In this document: piece after piece, positions 13,940 through 26,600 of the stretch
Layout: every line of letters begins with the position of its first letter
How positions within the stretch are numbered: the first letter of the stretch is position 1
NCBI GenBank assembly: GCA_018389105.1
Contig: JACATO010002204.1
Span: forward strand, 434,001-498,000
Direction: 5' to 3'
DNA: 64,000 nucleotides
DNA from: Nautilus pompilius
Lineage: Eukaryota; Mollusca; Cephalopoda; Nautilida; Nautilidae
Program-made: the position numbers and the translations under genes
The notes under the pieces: model-generated
What the model was told of the DNA's origin: nothing
What the model saw: the letters and a program-made list of their open reading frames with translations, nothing else
Databases searched by the model: none

Positions 13940-15217
13940 TCAGGCTGTTACAAAAATTTGTTTGCTTTTTTACTGCAACAATAAGACTTCATATCGTTGT
14001 TGAATGTGAAGTTTATTAATCAAAGTGAGTTCCGTTACAATCAGTACACTTCTTCCTACAAGTTACAAGTGCATTTATACCATTTTGAAAAAAATCTGGA
14101 TTTCTGGAGTTGATAAACTGTTGGAAGGAAGTCAGTTTCAGTTGCTGCTCGGTTGGAGAAGGATTTCAAATGGAGGAAGCTGTCGAGGTGTTTGAAAAGG
14201 TGGTAGTCTGATGGAGAAAGGTCTGGTGAATAGGCTGGCTGAGGGGGAACTTCGTACCCTAACATGTTTAGTTTCTGAAGAGTCATGTTAGAAACATGAA
14301 GACGAGCATTGTTGTGGAGCAGGATTGGGCCTCTTCCATTCACCAATGATGGCTGTCATTGGGAGAGTTTCTGATGAACAAAGTTTAATTCACAACAGTA
14401 CCTTTCAGCTGTGGTTTTGCCAGGTTGCAACAAGTTATAATGGATGACACCAATTTCAGTCCCCCAGACAATGTCCATAACTTTCTTTGGGTGCAGGCTG
14501 GGTTTTGGAATGTGGTTAGGTGCCTTGTCTCTGTTGAGCAATTGTGCTGATTGTTTGCAATTGTCATAAAGGATCAGTTTTTCATAATGATTCGGTCAAG
14601 AAATGGGTCGTTTTTGTTTCTTATGATAAGTGAAGAGCAGATCTCCAATTGACGATTTTGTTATTGTTCATTAAATCATGAGGCACCCACTTGTCAAACC
14701 TTTCCACATTGCTGATTGCATCAAGATGCCAGAAAACAGTTGCAGTGCTTATGCCAAGCTCTCCAGCAATTTCTGGCATTGTTTTTCTTGGATCAGATTC
14801 AACTGAAACTTTCAGAAGGTCTTCATCACAGTTGGAAGGACATCTGCTACGTTCCTTATCTTTAGGTTCACATATCCTGATCCAAACTTTGCAAACCATC
14901 ATTGTACTGCCCACTCATTTCCTGTGTCCCTGCCCCATTATTGCTTATTGTTACGAGTTGCCTCGCTTGTTTTGTGGTCTAGTTTGAACTCATGAAGCAA
15001 AATAGTGCGAAAAACGTTTCTATCCAAGCTTCTTTCAGAACTCTGAAACAAATGTCCATTTGATGATTTTTAAGAAGATAGGTTTTGCATAATGTGTGCC
15101 AAAGCACATGCTACAAAACGATATATAACTTATCTACATACACCTTCACAAGCATGCAAGAAATGAACCTCAAATTAACATAATATAAAACTTGACAAAA
15201 CCTTTGTAATGAGCTAA
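13940..15217 (-). mobile_element. Mariner element of the Hsmar1/cecropia type, decayed
   Basis: The element is 1278 bp, a typical mariner length. The left end starts TCAGGCTGTTACAAAAAT just after TA (13938-13939), similar in layout to Hsmar1 ends. The right end is a degraded inverted match, ACAAAACCTTTGTAATGAGC and onward to 15217, followed by TA at 15218-15219. The minus strand carries a transposase with clear resemblance to the mariner part of human SETMAR. The next mariner begins at 15220, so the two share the TA between them. Confidence 0.8.
14056..15045 (-). pseudogene. Mariner transposase (Hsmar1-like), decayed
   Basis: Read on the minus strand from about 15045: an N-terminal part with RTILLHEFKLDHKTSEATRN, which matches the paired helix-turn-helix start of Hsmar1. 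Next come RCPSNCDEDLLK and a second helix-turn-helix, PEIAGELGISTATVFWHL (about 14800-14720), and then DKWVPHDL, the conserved mariner linker (WVPHEL in relatives). The catalytic core follows with PKPSLHPKKVM, GVIHYNLLQPG, LLHNNARLHVS and YSPDLSPSDYHLFKHL. The spacing between the second and third acidic positions is 34, the mariner D34D signature, but the second catalytic Asp is Asn here (HNN for HDN). Frame changes split it into four or so blocks, so it is inactive. Confidence 0.9.
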
Positions 15218-15219
15218 TA

Positions 15220-15248
15220 CGAGGTGTAGTCAAAAAGTATCCAACCTT
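15220..15248. repeat. Left terminal inverted repeat, mariner
   Basis: Begins CGAGGTGTAGTCAAAAAGTA and pairs inverted with 16529-16557. The first 23 bases are identical in both ends. Confidence 0.92.
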
Positions 15249-15428
15249 GAATTTGTTTGAACAAAATAATAATGCATGAGCAAAATCTGCATGGGTATTA
15301 GGTGGCCACGTCCTTCCTGAGCATGCACAAAAATTTTCGTGTCTGTAGGTTGCGCCAGTCACCCGCAGTGACCGTTGAGTACAGACGTGAAGAGGAGTGT
15401 GCTGTGCGATTTTTCTTTTTGAGTCAAG

Positions 15429-16485
15429 ATGACCGAGCGCATTGAGCAAAGATATTGTATCAAATTCTGCCAAAAACTTGGTGATACGCGATCCCAGACT
15501 ATCGAGAAGATTCAGAAGGCCTTTGGAGATGATGCTATGGGAAAAACACAAATAAAGGAGTGGTAAACCAGTTCAAAGATGGCTGCACCTCAATGGACAA
15601 TGAACCATGTTGTGGCAGACCATCGACTAGCAGAAACGACGAAATGATTGCAAAGGTTCGAGGAATAGTCTATGAAGATAGTCGTGTGACTATTGAGGAG
15701 ATTGTTGCCGAAGTTGGAATCAGCCATGGGTCAGTTCAGTCAATTATACCAAGATTTGTGCATGAGGAGTGTGTCGGCCAAATTCGTACCAAAGTTGCTG
15801 TCTGACCAACAGAAAGAAAACAGAAAGGAAATCTCCCAGGACATGCTGAAGTGTGCTAGCCAAGATCAAAACTTCATGAACACTATCATCACTGGCGATG
15901 AGACATGGGTGTATGGCTATGACCCTGAAACAAAATTGCAATCATCCCAATGGAAGCATCCATCCTCGCCAAGACCAAAGAAAGCAAGACAGGTGCGCAT
16001 CAATGTTAAACTGATGATGACCTGTTTTTTTTTTTACTACAGAGGTATTGTGCACCATGAATATGCACCACAAGGTCAGACAATTAACAAAGAATACTAC
16101 CTGAGGGGTTCTTCGTCACCTTCGTGAAGCTGTGCGGCAAAAATGACCCGACCTGTGGGCAGCAAAGAACTGGCAACTCCACCATGACAACGCACCCGCT
16201 CATTCCGCCCACGTCGTCCAAGCATTCCTCGCCAAGCATAACACACCACTTGTTCGTCAGGCTTCCTACTCCCCAGACTTGGCTCTGTGTGACTTTTGGC
16301 TATTCCCAAAGCTCAAAAAAACACTCAAAGGGAGAAGATTTGAGTCAACAGAGGACATTAAGCAAAATTCGACGGCACAGCTCTACAGCATCCCAAAAAG
16401 TGATTTCCAGAAATGTTTCCAGCAGTGGCAGGAACACTGGCAGAAGTGTGTAGACTCCCAAGGCGAATACTTTGAAGGAAACTAA
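15429..16485 (+). pseudogene. Mariner transposase (D34D), lightly broken
   Basis: The start is the ATG at 15429 (MTERIEQRYCIKFCQK), the usual place some 200 bp inside the left end. Domains in order: first helix-turn-helix with SQTIEKIQKAFGDDAMGKTQ; linker GCTSMDNEPCCGRPSTSR; second helix-turn-helix TIEEIVAEVGISHGSVQSII; then SAKFVPKLLSDQQKENR. The catalytic core has ITGDETWVYGYDPETK (first Asp), LHHDNAPAHSA (second Asp) and YSPDLALCDFWLFPKLKK (third Asp, 34 residues on). The tail is WQKCVDSQGEYFEGN with a stop at 16483-16485. All three catalytic Asp are present. Frame shifts near 15565, 15745 and 16105-16145 break it. It looks like a recent loss, because the residue-level sequence is otherwise well kept. 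Confidence 0.92.
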
Positions 16486-16528
16486 ATCAAAATGGTGAGT
16501 TTTTTAATATTACTTGTTTTTTTGGCCA

Positions 16529-16557
16529 AAGGTCGGATACTTTTTGACTACACCTCG
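16529..16557. repeat. Right terminal inverted repeat, mariner
   Basis: Ends TACTTTTTGACTACACCTCG, followed by the TA target duplication. Confidence 0.92.
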
Positions 16558-16559
16558 TA

Positions 16560-19500
16560 CATTGCACTATATACACAACACCATGAAAAAAAAAGAAGAA
16601 ATCCAATGATATATAATAAATTTAAAGTAATGTAATCTTGTGGTCAACACTTCCGAGACTTTCCAATGTACTGAGATACTTATGGAATTCTCAGCGGTGC
16701 GCTATCCTTCAACCAGTTTTGACCCATCATTCACAGGACTCTTGGATAGTTGGCCTATCAGAGGGTGGGGACCATCTATCAGCTTAGCCAGGAGTTCTCC
16801 ACTCCGGTACAAACTTCTATGCTATAACCAACTTGATGCCTTTTCAGCATTCTCACATTCGAGCATTCTGATGCTGCTTTGCAATGTTTAGATAAAAAAA
16901 AACAACGGTTTTAGTGATTTTTCCCACTATTTTTTTCAGTTGTGAAATTTTATTTCTCCATGCCCCATAAAAAATTAAGAAAATCTAAAATAACAAAATT
17001 AAATTAAAAGCCTTGACTATATATAAAACCTACAGGAAAATTTTTTAAAGGATTTTCAACAGTTTTACATAGTAAAAAAAAAGTTTTATTTCCAGTCAAA
17101 TAATGAATAATAATAAAAATAAAATTTAATCTAAAATTCTAAATGAAAAATGCTGTCATTCTTTTAAAACATATCTAACATTGCATACTTTGTTTAGATT
17201 CCTTTACCTAAATAATTATATGCTGAATAATATGAACATTTTTTTTTAAAAATAAAGATTTTAAAATTCAAATGTAACAATCTTGAATCAGGCTTTGTAT
17301 CTAAGCAAATGCTTAAGCTGTCATTCAACAACATGTATGTTCATTTATCAACACAAATATAAAATAATCAGATTTTCCGAAACTGAATGACTGATGATGC
17401 ATATCAGACCTGTGACAATTTTTTAAAAGACTACACTTGCATACAAGAAATTCAGAATTACTGCAAAAAACGAGAACAAATAGTTTGAGTATTTACCATT
17501 GATTCCATTGTTATTGCTGTTATTTTATGCACATGAATGGTGTTATTATGCAAATTAAATTGCTTGGAATGGTTCCAGTTCTCATAATGCATAATACATG
17601 GGTTTAGAGAGGATGAAAACAGGTATATTTAATAATGGTTTTTGAAATTTGATTTTTCATAAGAGAAATTAAATTGATGATAATAAAATGTTTGAATAAA
17701 GAAATTTATCTGAAAGGAAGTCTGAATTATAAATGATGCTTGCAAACATTTATATCCTCTCTGTGTACATGCATATTGAGCATAAATCATGTATAAAGTG
17801 ATTGTATATATAAGTCTGGAAATGCCAAACCCCATTTAACAAACATCTGAATATTCACTTAAAAAATCTAGATTTTTAAAACTGCAATATTAATTATTTA
17901 TTTACAAAGAAATGGAGTTAGCTAAAATATATTTTCTTATAAAGTAACATTATGCCATGTGGATCTGTTATCTACTTTTGCAGGTTTTAAAACATTTTTT
18001 GTCCAACATTTATGAAAACAAAATATTTACATTACATACAAATTCAAAAATCAGACTGATCTTTTCTGGTGAATTCTTCAAAAAGGGAAATGTATTTTCC
18101 TTTACTGGTGAATATTCACACATATTTTTCTTCCTTTTTTTAAATCAATGCTGTCTTCACAATCCTGTGCTGGCTTTGTACTGGCCATCAGATGACTAAG
18201 TGTAAAATTACGACATACAAACATCTGAATAAGGGTGATAACTTGTAAAATATGTACCCTGTGATTTTTTTTAGCATGTTTTTTTTTTTTTTTTTAAATT
18301 AGGAGATCTTAGAAACCAGCTAAATTCAAGAAACTTGATAAGTAATTTGAGCCTCTATGTGAAATACATAGCATAGTTAGCACGAAAATGCACCTGTGTA
18401 CATGTAAAGCTTTGTGAGAATTAGCTATAACCATAAACTAAAATAAATTAATACTTTTATGCATATTTATTAAAGTCAGTAATCTTTATTGAAAATGATG
18501 AACAGTTTTTATATAAATGTTGCTGTAACATTTGGCATAGATGTTTTGTTTTTTTGCTGATGTATATACACACACACACAGTAAAAAAAAAGTCTAGCTG
18601 AATGGTGGTGGTGAGAGATAATATAAAATGGTTCTTCATTGTTAATTGGTTTGCCTTTCTAAAAAGACATCACAAGGGACACCATTGTGCCTAGTAGTAG
18701 TTTGGTTATAGTGAATGAAACCTCCCTTGCTCCCTCCCAATGAGTGGGAGGCCTGTGTACCTAAATGGTTGACTAATTGATGCCATTGTCTTCTTGCATG
18801 CTTAAGCCTGTGGGGCAGGAAGAAAAATTATCAGTAAATCCCTTCTTTTCACTGAAATTCGTTCAGGCACAAATCCTACAAAATATCTCAACAGTGATAG
18901 CCAGAGGGTAAAATCCAACAATGAGATCTGGTCTGCTGACCAAGTGTTAGAAAAAGAAATGAATAAAATAGCTTTGTAGAAAATCAGGACATGCATGCAT
19001 GCTTGGATCCTTCCAAACATTTCTGCTTAGTCCTTCTCCCATCCCCAAGACTTCCAAATGTATCTTAACATAAAATCTGGTTAAACAGTTACTAAAAGAC
19101 TGGTCTATTTAATTTCTGGTTACTTCACAATCATAATATAATATCTTTTTGCTGCTATTGTCTTTATTTTCTGATTTCTAAATGCTTTAACCAAATCTTT
19201 TAATGAATATTTCCTTCATACTTAAATCTAGCCTACTATTTTGAAAAAAGAAATAGATTATTAGTGTGTATTTATAGACATAAAGAAATCTTTGCAAATC
19301 CTAGATTCTGTGTCACTATAATTTTTTGAGAGAATATGTTTAGACATTTTCCATTATCTTATTAGCAACAACAAAAATAACCATAAACCTGTTTATCTTT
19401 CCCTGTCGCAAAAATATTCCTTCTCAGTAATAAACCTTGATGATGACAACAGTTGGAGATCACTGAAACATAATAAATTCATTAGCTAGGTTTTTTCCCT

Positions 19501-22500
19501 ACTAATAGGGTGATCAGAAATTCCTGAAGTACCCCTCTATTTTCTGTAAATGACATATCACCAATAACTTTCCATTCTTATCTAGAATATTCCTGTTGAC
19601 CAGTACATAGCATAATCATGGCAGGGAGTATGAATATTAAAAGTGCACAAGATGATGTTAAAAAATCTGTCCATTGAATACAGCTTTCTCAGTAAAACTA
19701 ACTTTTGGCTCAATTTGCTTACCGCAAAACAAGCAAAAATAAAAGCATTGTTAGTGATAGACATAACATGATAAAGTGAAAGTTAAAACTGCAAACAATC
19801 ACAACAGCACTGACATTTGTCTTGAGGGAGGAGACAGTAATATATAATCCTTTTATTGTGCTATAAAAAGTCTCAGAGTGAAAACAGTATAAGTGAAAAT
19901 AATCAATTATTTATAGAAGTGTTACCTGTTATAGATAGCGTTTTTTTTTAAGACTCGTGAATATTGTAATTATTATTATAAAGAAGAGTTCATCAATTGC
20001 TGATGTTAGTAGCCATCTCATTTTATTGTTGAAAATTTTTTTCAAAAGTGGCAGTAAAATTTAATCTAAATCTCAAATGGAAAAATTAACCAAGAACATT
20101 GAAAGGATGCTAATCTATTTTAAAGAACAATGCTTAAAAAACAAACTAAAAACATAATTTAATTATTTTCTTCTTGGATATTAATATCGTGTAATATTTT
20201 GATGAGAGAGTCATCAAACAAAATTCAATTGTGTAGTGCATGTTCATTTTATGAAACAATACATTCCTGCATCATTATCAGTCTGTAAAATTTCTGAAAA
20301 GCATTAGAATAAATAAGCATTTAAGGGTGTAAAACTGCATGTAAGATATGTTTTCTGAATGAATAAAGTCTCCACTTTTTCTACTCTCTCTCTCCATTTT
20401 TTGACTCAGACAGTTGTTTAGCTCAGAAAAATTCATTAATGAGAGCACACTCCTTTTGTATTCCAATTCTATCATATCAACACATCCTTTGTCCTTTTCT
20501 AATTCCTGTTTACTCAAAGCATTCCTCGCATTTTGACAATTTGACCTCCTGTGGCCATACCAGTAATCACTGCCACAGAATCCCATCTAATGCAATTAAT
20601 TATGCAAATGACATCAAACCTCACCAGTTACAGCTGAGTCTTGGAGAACACTAATTTATCTCTGAGAAAATTCCAAGTCCAGACGGGAGAGGGGGCTCCA
20701 TTGGTGAAGGCAGGCGCCCACACTGCTTCTTATTAAACAATCACAGTTTATCTCCATAGCCCTCCCCTTTTCCTGTCTTGTCAAGCAGCCTGCAAACAAT
20801 GACTATAAATCAGAGGATTTCTTGCTTTACAATGGAATGAGTCCATGTCTGTCCATGGCTTGCGCTGCACAGACAGCGATCCATCACAGGATTTGGGCAG
20901 TTCGATGGACAAGCGGCATCATGCTGTCCGATTTGATGCATATCACTGGCTTGTATTCTCTGACATCAATCCTGCACCCAGGCCCAATCTCGTTCGTTAA
21001 AGTGTAATGAACCACACTCAGGTCTGCTTTTCTCCATCCCTAAATTAAACTTCCTCTATGTTAAGATCTTGCTGTGATTCTTTGTTCCTCTCGTAAAATT
21101 TCCATAAGTTACTGGACACATAATGATGTTGCAATAAATCAAAATTTATTAAGACCAAATTCTGGTTACATATATCAACGACATTAACTGTATACTATAA
21201 CATTATCACCATTCTTTTTCTTTTCTTTTAACTTCTGTGCTACAAGGAAGAAACTGATGCATGTTCCAGCTATTTCCCTGCCACTCTCTAATCACAATAG
21301 TACCAATTTATCTTAATAACTTGCCAAACTGCCATAGTAGCACACATGTTTATCAAGTGGTAGTCTAAATCCATGTAGCTGTCATGGATCCATCTTCCTC
21401 CAGGAGACAAGCTACCTCAATTGCAAGAAAGGAAAAAAAGCTAGACTTGGCAAAAAAAAAAAAAATTCTACAAAGAGAAAGCAAAGACTGTATTTTTTAG
21501 GGCCATTAGAAAAAAAAAACACTACTCTTTAACTTGAAAATGTAATATAGAATTTCAGGAGGAGGAACCAGGATTTTCCACATTTGCAACTGAAAATATT
21601 TAGAAAAAGCCAATGATATCCGGTTTTTTGTGCCAGAATAGAACAAACAGGATATCATCATTTAATTTATCTAAAAGAATGAAAAAAGAGAAACAATTAT
21701 TTGATCTGTGATCATACTCAGTTTTATCATTTTTTTTAAAAAAAGCTTAGTTTTTTTATTTAAACATTTTGAAAACCAGTAAAAGCGTTTTAAAAAGGGT
21801 GGGAGAAAGAAATGAAGGATCGACTCATTCTTTTGCATGAGGTGGAGAAAAATTCCAATATCTACAAATCTCCCCAAAATAATTTAATGGTTATTTATTT
21901 TACTTAATGAAGTTCCTGGTTTTCTTGTTGTTGTTGTTGTAAAGAAAATAAAGGCTAGAAGACAAGATGAGAAGGAAAAGCAAAAATGCTCAATAACAGT
22001 GGAGTTCAAAGACAATATTATTGCAAGACATCTTCACAAAACTCATCAGAGATTACAAAACGAGAGAGAGAGAAAGAGAGGGCATTTGTAATAAACCAAA
22101 AATAAGTCTGTATATTTAACAAGCTAGGGGTTTATACACCAATCTCTTTGTTAGCCACTTATCCATTATCTAAAAAATGCGTGCACAAGAGTTTTTTTTT
22201 TAAATAAAAACAGATCTGGAAAAAAACAATATAATATCCTTTTAAAACCAAGTAGATTAAGTAAATGATTTCTATGTCATAAGCAAAACAAATTGTGTAA
22301 AATAATGTAATTAATCTTACCTGCTAAGTTACCTTCTTGTATAACTATCCAGTATTATTACACCCATACAAAGATTGTTCTCTGAAAAGAAAAGAAGAAA
22401 CAAACATCAACATTTATGCCATGTTTTAAACTGCTTGATGTAATTATAGATACATTTTTAAAAAGTGGCATTAATGCTTTGTTTTTTTTTATGTTCAATG

Positions 22501-22859
22501 TTTCAAGTAATTTAGCCTTGGAAAGTTTCAAATGAGTACAAATTAAAAGATGCACAGACAACATATTGCCTATGATTTTTTTTCAAACTTATTAAATACA
22601 AAAAATACAGCTAGATTCTACTGCCATTTCAATTCTATTACTGAAGCCAATACATAATAAATCAGAATTATATAAACAATATGCAATCTAACAATTTGAA
22701 ACTTTCAGTTACGTTGTCTCTGATATAATAAGCACTAGCAACACATGATTCTGAAAATTGTTAGAAACAAAGTTTGAATATTAGTGAATAAAAATGACAA
22801 TAATGTTTATTGTCTGACATCAGCATCTCCAAATGATGTAATGTAACAACATGACACTA
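16560..22859. other. Noncoding stretch, no gene seen
   Basis: No protein-like frame. It contains poly-T of about 17 at 18279-18295, a short CA run near 18573, and a block at 20520-21010 that is clearly less AT-rich and carries homeobox- and POU-like sites (see findings). A segment at 16630-16870 is also less AT-rich and may be an old repeat that I cannot name. A GA-rich run lies at about 22061-22081. Confidence 0.5.
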
Positions 22860-23697
22860 GGAGCACAACAAATCAAGTATTTGGCAAGCGGCCTCTTGAA
22901 ATGGTGCATACAAAGCCTATTGGCTAATGGACTAGCAAAGATGATATGGCTGCAAACAAGTTGTTCCAATCTTATAAGACAACAGTTCATCCCAGACATG
23001 CTACATAAATAGTCTAATCTGGGTAACCAGTCAAATGTGCTAATGTTCTTTTTGCTTTAAGAAAGCTTTTGATCAATCTAGGTTTGAGACATGTGTTGTG
23101 TGTTGCTGCTCTTCTGGAAGGTACAGTTAACATTGCTTTAAAAAAGAAGAGAGAAGTGAGCACAGAATAATATCCACATAGTACTGGCTAATTGAAAGTA
23201 TTCACAGCAGCTCACGCCACGACAGTGCCACTCTAAATCTGTCTTAAACCATTCAAGTGTATAGCAGTAAACCTAAAAAAACCCTGACATCAGCAAATGA
23301 CAAATTATGACTTGTATGAGAAAATGACATTAATCCATGAGCTTTAACATTGATATGCATCTATGTCTGCCCCATTGAATAGCTTCCTATAATTTGTTGT
23401 CCTACTTCATCTTCCTGAAGATCAAAATTCAATGCAATGGTACACCTTGTTTACCTATAGCCACTGTCTATTTTAATATTCTGTAACATCACAAGACTGG
23501 CCAGACCTTGGCATATCTCTAATATTACCTGTAGCTTTGTGACAGAATATGTAGTGACTCATAGTAGACACGTGAACAGTTTGTGAAATCTCCATCCAAC
23601 ATGCAGAACATATTGTTATTTCTATCTGTTTGTTCAAGTCATGACATCTTAACAACTTATGCCACAGTTTTAAAGCATTCTTTTTATAAACAATCAT
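22860..23697 (-). mobile_element. Tc1-like transposon fossil, strongly decayed
   Basis: On the minus strand the frame ending near 23473 carries a Tc1-type DNA-binding start: CSACWMEISQTVHVS, then ATGNIRDMPRSGQ. This matches the common pattern of a second helix-turn-helix followed by TGxxxDRPRSGRP. After a stop, DRQWL fits the next part of the family. Further down, HVWDEL (near 23000) and DWNNL are reminiscent of the C-terminal IEHVWDEL and EWNNI words, but they fall in different frames. I found no terminal inverted repeats, so the limits are approximate. The N-terminal part is convincing; the rest is suggestive only. Confidence 0.45.
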
Positions 23698-26600
23698 TCA
23701 GAGTTTCCAGGATAAATCTTGACAGTTAATAGTCATGTTGCGCAAAATATAAAAAAAAAAAACAAAGTAAATTGGTATATAGTGCTTCTTTGCATATCTA
23801 ACTATGTCAGTGAGTCTCATTAAGCATGGATAAAATACTTTAAATACATGTGACCACAGCCAGCACCATATTATAAAGGAAAGGTTGCATTTAAGTGACT
23901 GAATATATCAGTACATTTAAAACCAAACAATTTTTGTATATATAAGGTGCATCTTTAAAAACATTATGTTGTAACTAAAACCACTTCTTGGAGATACTGA
24001 AAATGGCTAAAATTCCAATGATCTAAATATTATTCTCTGTGCTAAAATAATGCTTTCTTTTCTTGTCAGGCCCACATTAATTTTCATCTGTATTGATTAA
24101 ATTGCTACATGCAGGCCTGTTTCAGTTGAATATGCAAACATCATAAACTAGCTAGTTCCCTCCCCACATATTTATTGCATGTCGGTCATACACTTATCCT
24201 GTCCCAAGAACGCTGCTACAGCAATGGCTCAAAATGTGTATGCATAAATAGTTTAAAAGGACAGATAAGAATATAAAAGCAATCAGCATTATTACAATTG
24301 GGCAAAGTCCTTTGAGTACAAAAAGAACAATAGTGATTCATGTACACAAATTAAATCCATGCGTGTATATGAGTTAAGCTTCTTCCTTTCACTAGTACAC
24401 TGTCATAACTATTTAGCTTTAACACTTAGGATACTAAAATTTTAAAATATTTTATTAACGAAAATCTTAAAAAATGAAAACATGAAAAATTATTCAAATA
24501 CATTGGTTAATAAGTAGTTTGAAGGGAAGGAGACATGAAATGAAAATAACTATGAAACAACAAATAAAATCTTTAATTTATCCAAAGTAACCTATATGTT
24601 TAAAAAGAATAATTATACATATAGTGGTGGTGAAAAGTATCCCATAGCCAGTTATTTATTGTTTTGATATTCAGAGGGACTCAGTGATCAGCATTCTTAA
24701 TGCAGTTAACTCTTGTGGATTACAATAAAAGCTAAATAATCAATCAAAGATAAGTAAATATTTAAATATTCAACTCGTAATTGTATAATTACAATTTTAA
24801 AAAATCTGAACTATTTTCAGTAATGCAATAAATTTGGCAACACTGGGTAGTTGTAGTTGTGAACTTGCCAATAAAATAAATTATCAACCATAAAGGAAGA
24901 TAGTTACTCTGATAGTGTAACAAAAAGTTTAAAAATAACTCTTCTTTTCAGCATTATAGATTTTCTCACAGTCACATACCTATACATAAACTATGTGCAC
25001 CAATAAATTGATTTACAAGATGTGAAAACTTTCTGGAAAAACCAGAATTGTGGCTGCAAATGTATGTGCAACTGTTTCACATCTTTATTTGTTTTATCTT
25101 TTTAACAATATTTCCCTTGAAATTCAGTCTACATATTATAACGAATAATCGTTCAATAAATATTTGACAGCTCATTGACTAAAACAATTTCATTACTAAG
25201 CAAAACTCACCATCTGCATGTAAATTTTAATTTCGGAAATCTTCAGAGAATGTCTCATAAAAGTCAAAACTTTAGAGAATATTCACCATCTATTTAAACT
25301 TATCAATCTTGAGGAAAAATAAAGTCTGTTGGCATTTGCAGAAGCTGAAATAAAGGGAATGGGCTACACCTTCCCACACTGAAACTTTCAAACTGGCTAT
25401 GTAGTACCTTTAGTGTTCAGAGTTTAATGAATATGAATGGCTGTAATCTCCTTTGACAGAGCCTTCACATCATTTTTCCAAATCATCTGATATTAGGTAA
25501 AAGCTGAAGATATGCATCAGAGAATCTGACAGAACCAAGGCACACAGTTAACCAAAGTTTGACACTACCATCCATTAGTCAACTATACCACCATCTGGAC
25601 CAAAAACAACAACAAATAATAAATTTCCTGCTGACTGATAGAAACAGTGAAAACCCAATTCCCTTTAAATTGAACAAAGAAACCTGGCTCAATCAGCTTG
25701 GTCCAGTATTCACTACTGGTGCCCACCCAGACTATGCAGCCTCCAGACCTTCTTTCCTTACCAGGATGTCCCCCCCCCACCCTTCTTCAGGAAGGAGGAG
25801 GGTGGCTGGCTACCTCATGATAGCATAAACATTCACAGCCTTTTAAAGTTATTAAGTCACTCCTTCAACAGCCATCTGTAGAACTGATATAGAAGCATCT
25901 CACATATTTAATATAAGCACCAACACCAAATTTTCTTTGAAAATAAGAGAAAAGAAATGTAACACTCGCACTGGACTTCAGATCCAAAACAGTAGTTGAG
26001 ATTTGCTCCTAACCTCCCCCTCCCCCCAACAAAAAAAAACATGATATCTAAAGTAGTTGAGCCAGTAACCCTGCTGAATTATTATTAACCTGTTTCTCTA
26101 TTTATTTACTTTTGATTGGCTAGATCAACAAATAGAATGTGTTAATTAATGTACTATTTCTCACTTCCTATCCTGATTGATCATGAGACAGTAAAAAAAA
26201 TTACACTAAGCAATGATAAATATCAACAAGGTAAAGAAGTAATATTTTGTTGTTTTGTGTTGTTGCAGTTTTTCTTTGTAGGAAAATTTCACCTGGCATA
26301 TACTGTAATAAGAAAAGAGATTCATGTGTACATTATAAATAACATCCAAATATAGATAGTACACTTCTCCAGCTTTATAAAGATTTACTTTCTGTTTCTG
26401 AATTAATTCAAAACTTCAGGATGCTAACTTCTAAAAAAAAAAAGGAAAACAACCTGGTAAAAGCTTTGGAAATAACATATAAATCATCTCTTTTGAAAAA
26501 GATTTAAAAAAAGACAGTTTTTTTTCCCTTAAATTTATAGCAATCAGTCTTTTACCTTGTTTTGAATGAGTTGTCACAAAAGCCTACCTGTTTCAAGTTT

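Larger units (their letters stand above)
15220..16557 (+). mobile_element. Mariner element with near-identical terminal repeats
   Basis: The element is 1338 bp. The left end CGAGGTGTAGTCAAAAAGTA is repeated inverted at the right end, with about one difference over the first 28 bp. TA flanks both sides (15218-15219 and 16558-16559). The close match of the ends suggests it is younger than the neighbouring Hsmar1-like copy. It inserted into the TA that bordered that copy. It encodes a D34D transposase on the plus strand, broken in a few places. Confidence 0.92.

Noticed and set aside
14691-14987. 98-codon plus-strand frame
   Set aside because: Antisense to the Hsmar1-like transposase N-terminal half.
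15111-15551. 146-codon minus-strand frame, second longest in the window
   Set aside because: Spans the junction of two mariners and runs antisense to the start of the second transposase; no motif.
16097-16309. 70-codon minus-strand frame
   Set aside because: Antisense to the mariner catalytic core.
16630-16870. Less AT-rich block with an 83-codon frame
   Set aside because: No recognisable protein or repeat; possibly an old repeat but nothing supports a name.
20278-20586. 102-codon minus-strand frame
   Set aside because: No motif; part of it overlaps a block better explained as regulatory.
25559-25828. 89-codon frame ending in a C-run and GGAAGGAGGAGGG stretch
   Set aside because: No motif, and the low-complexity end suggests chance.
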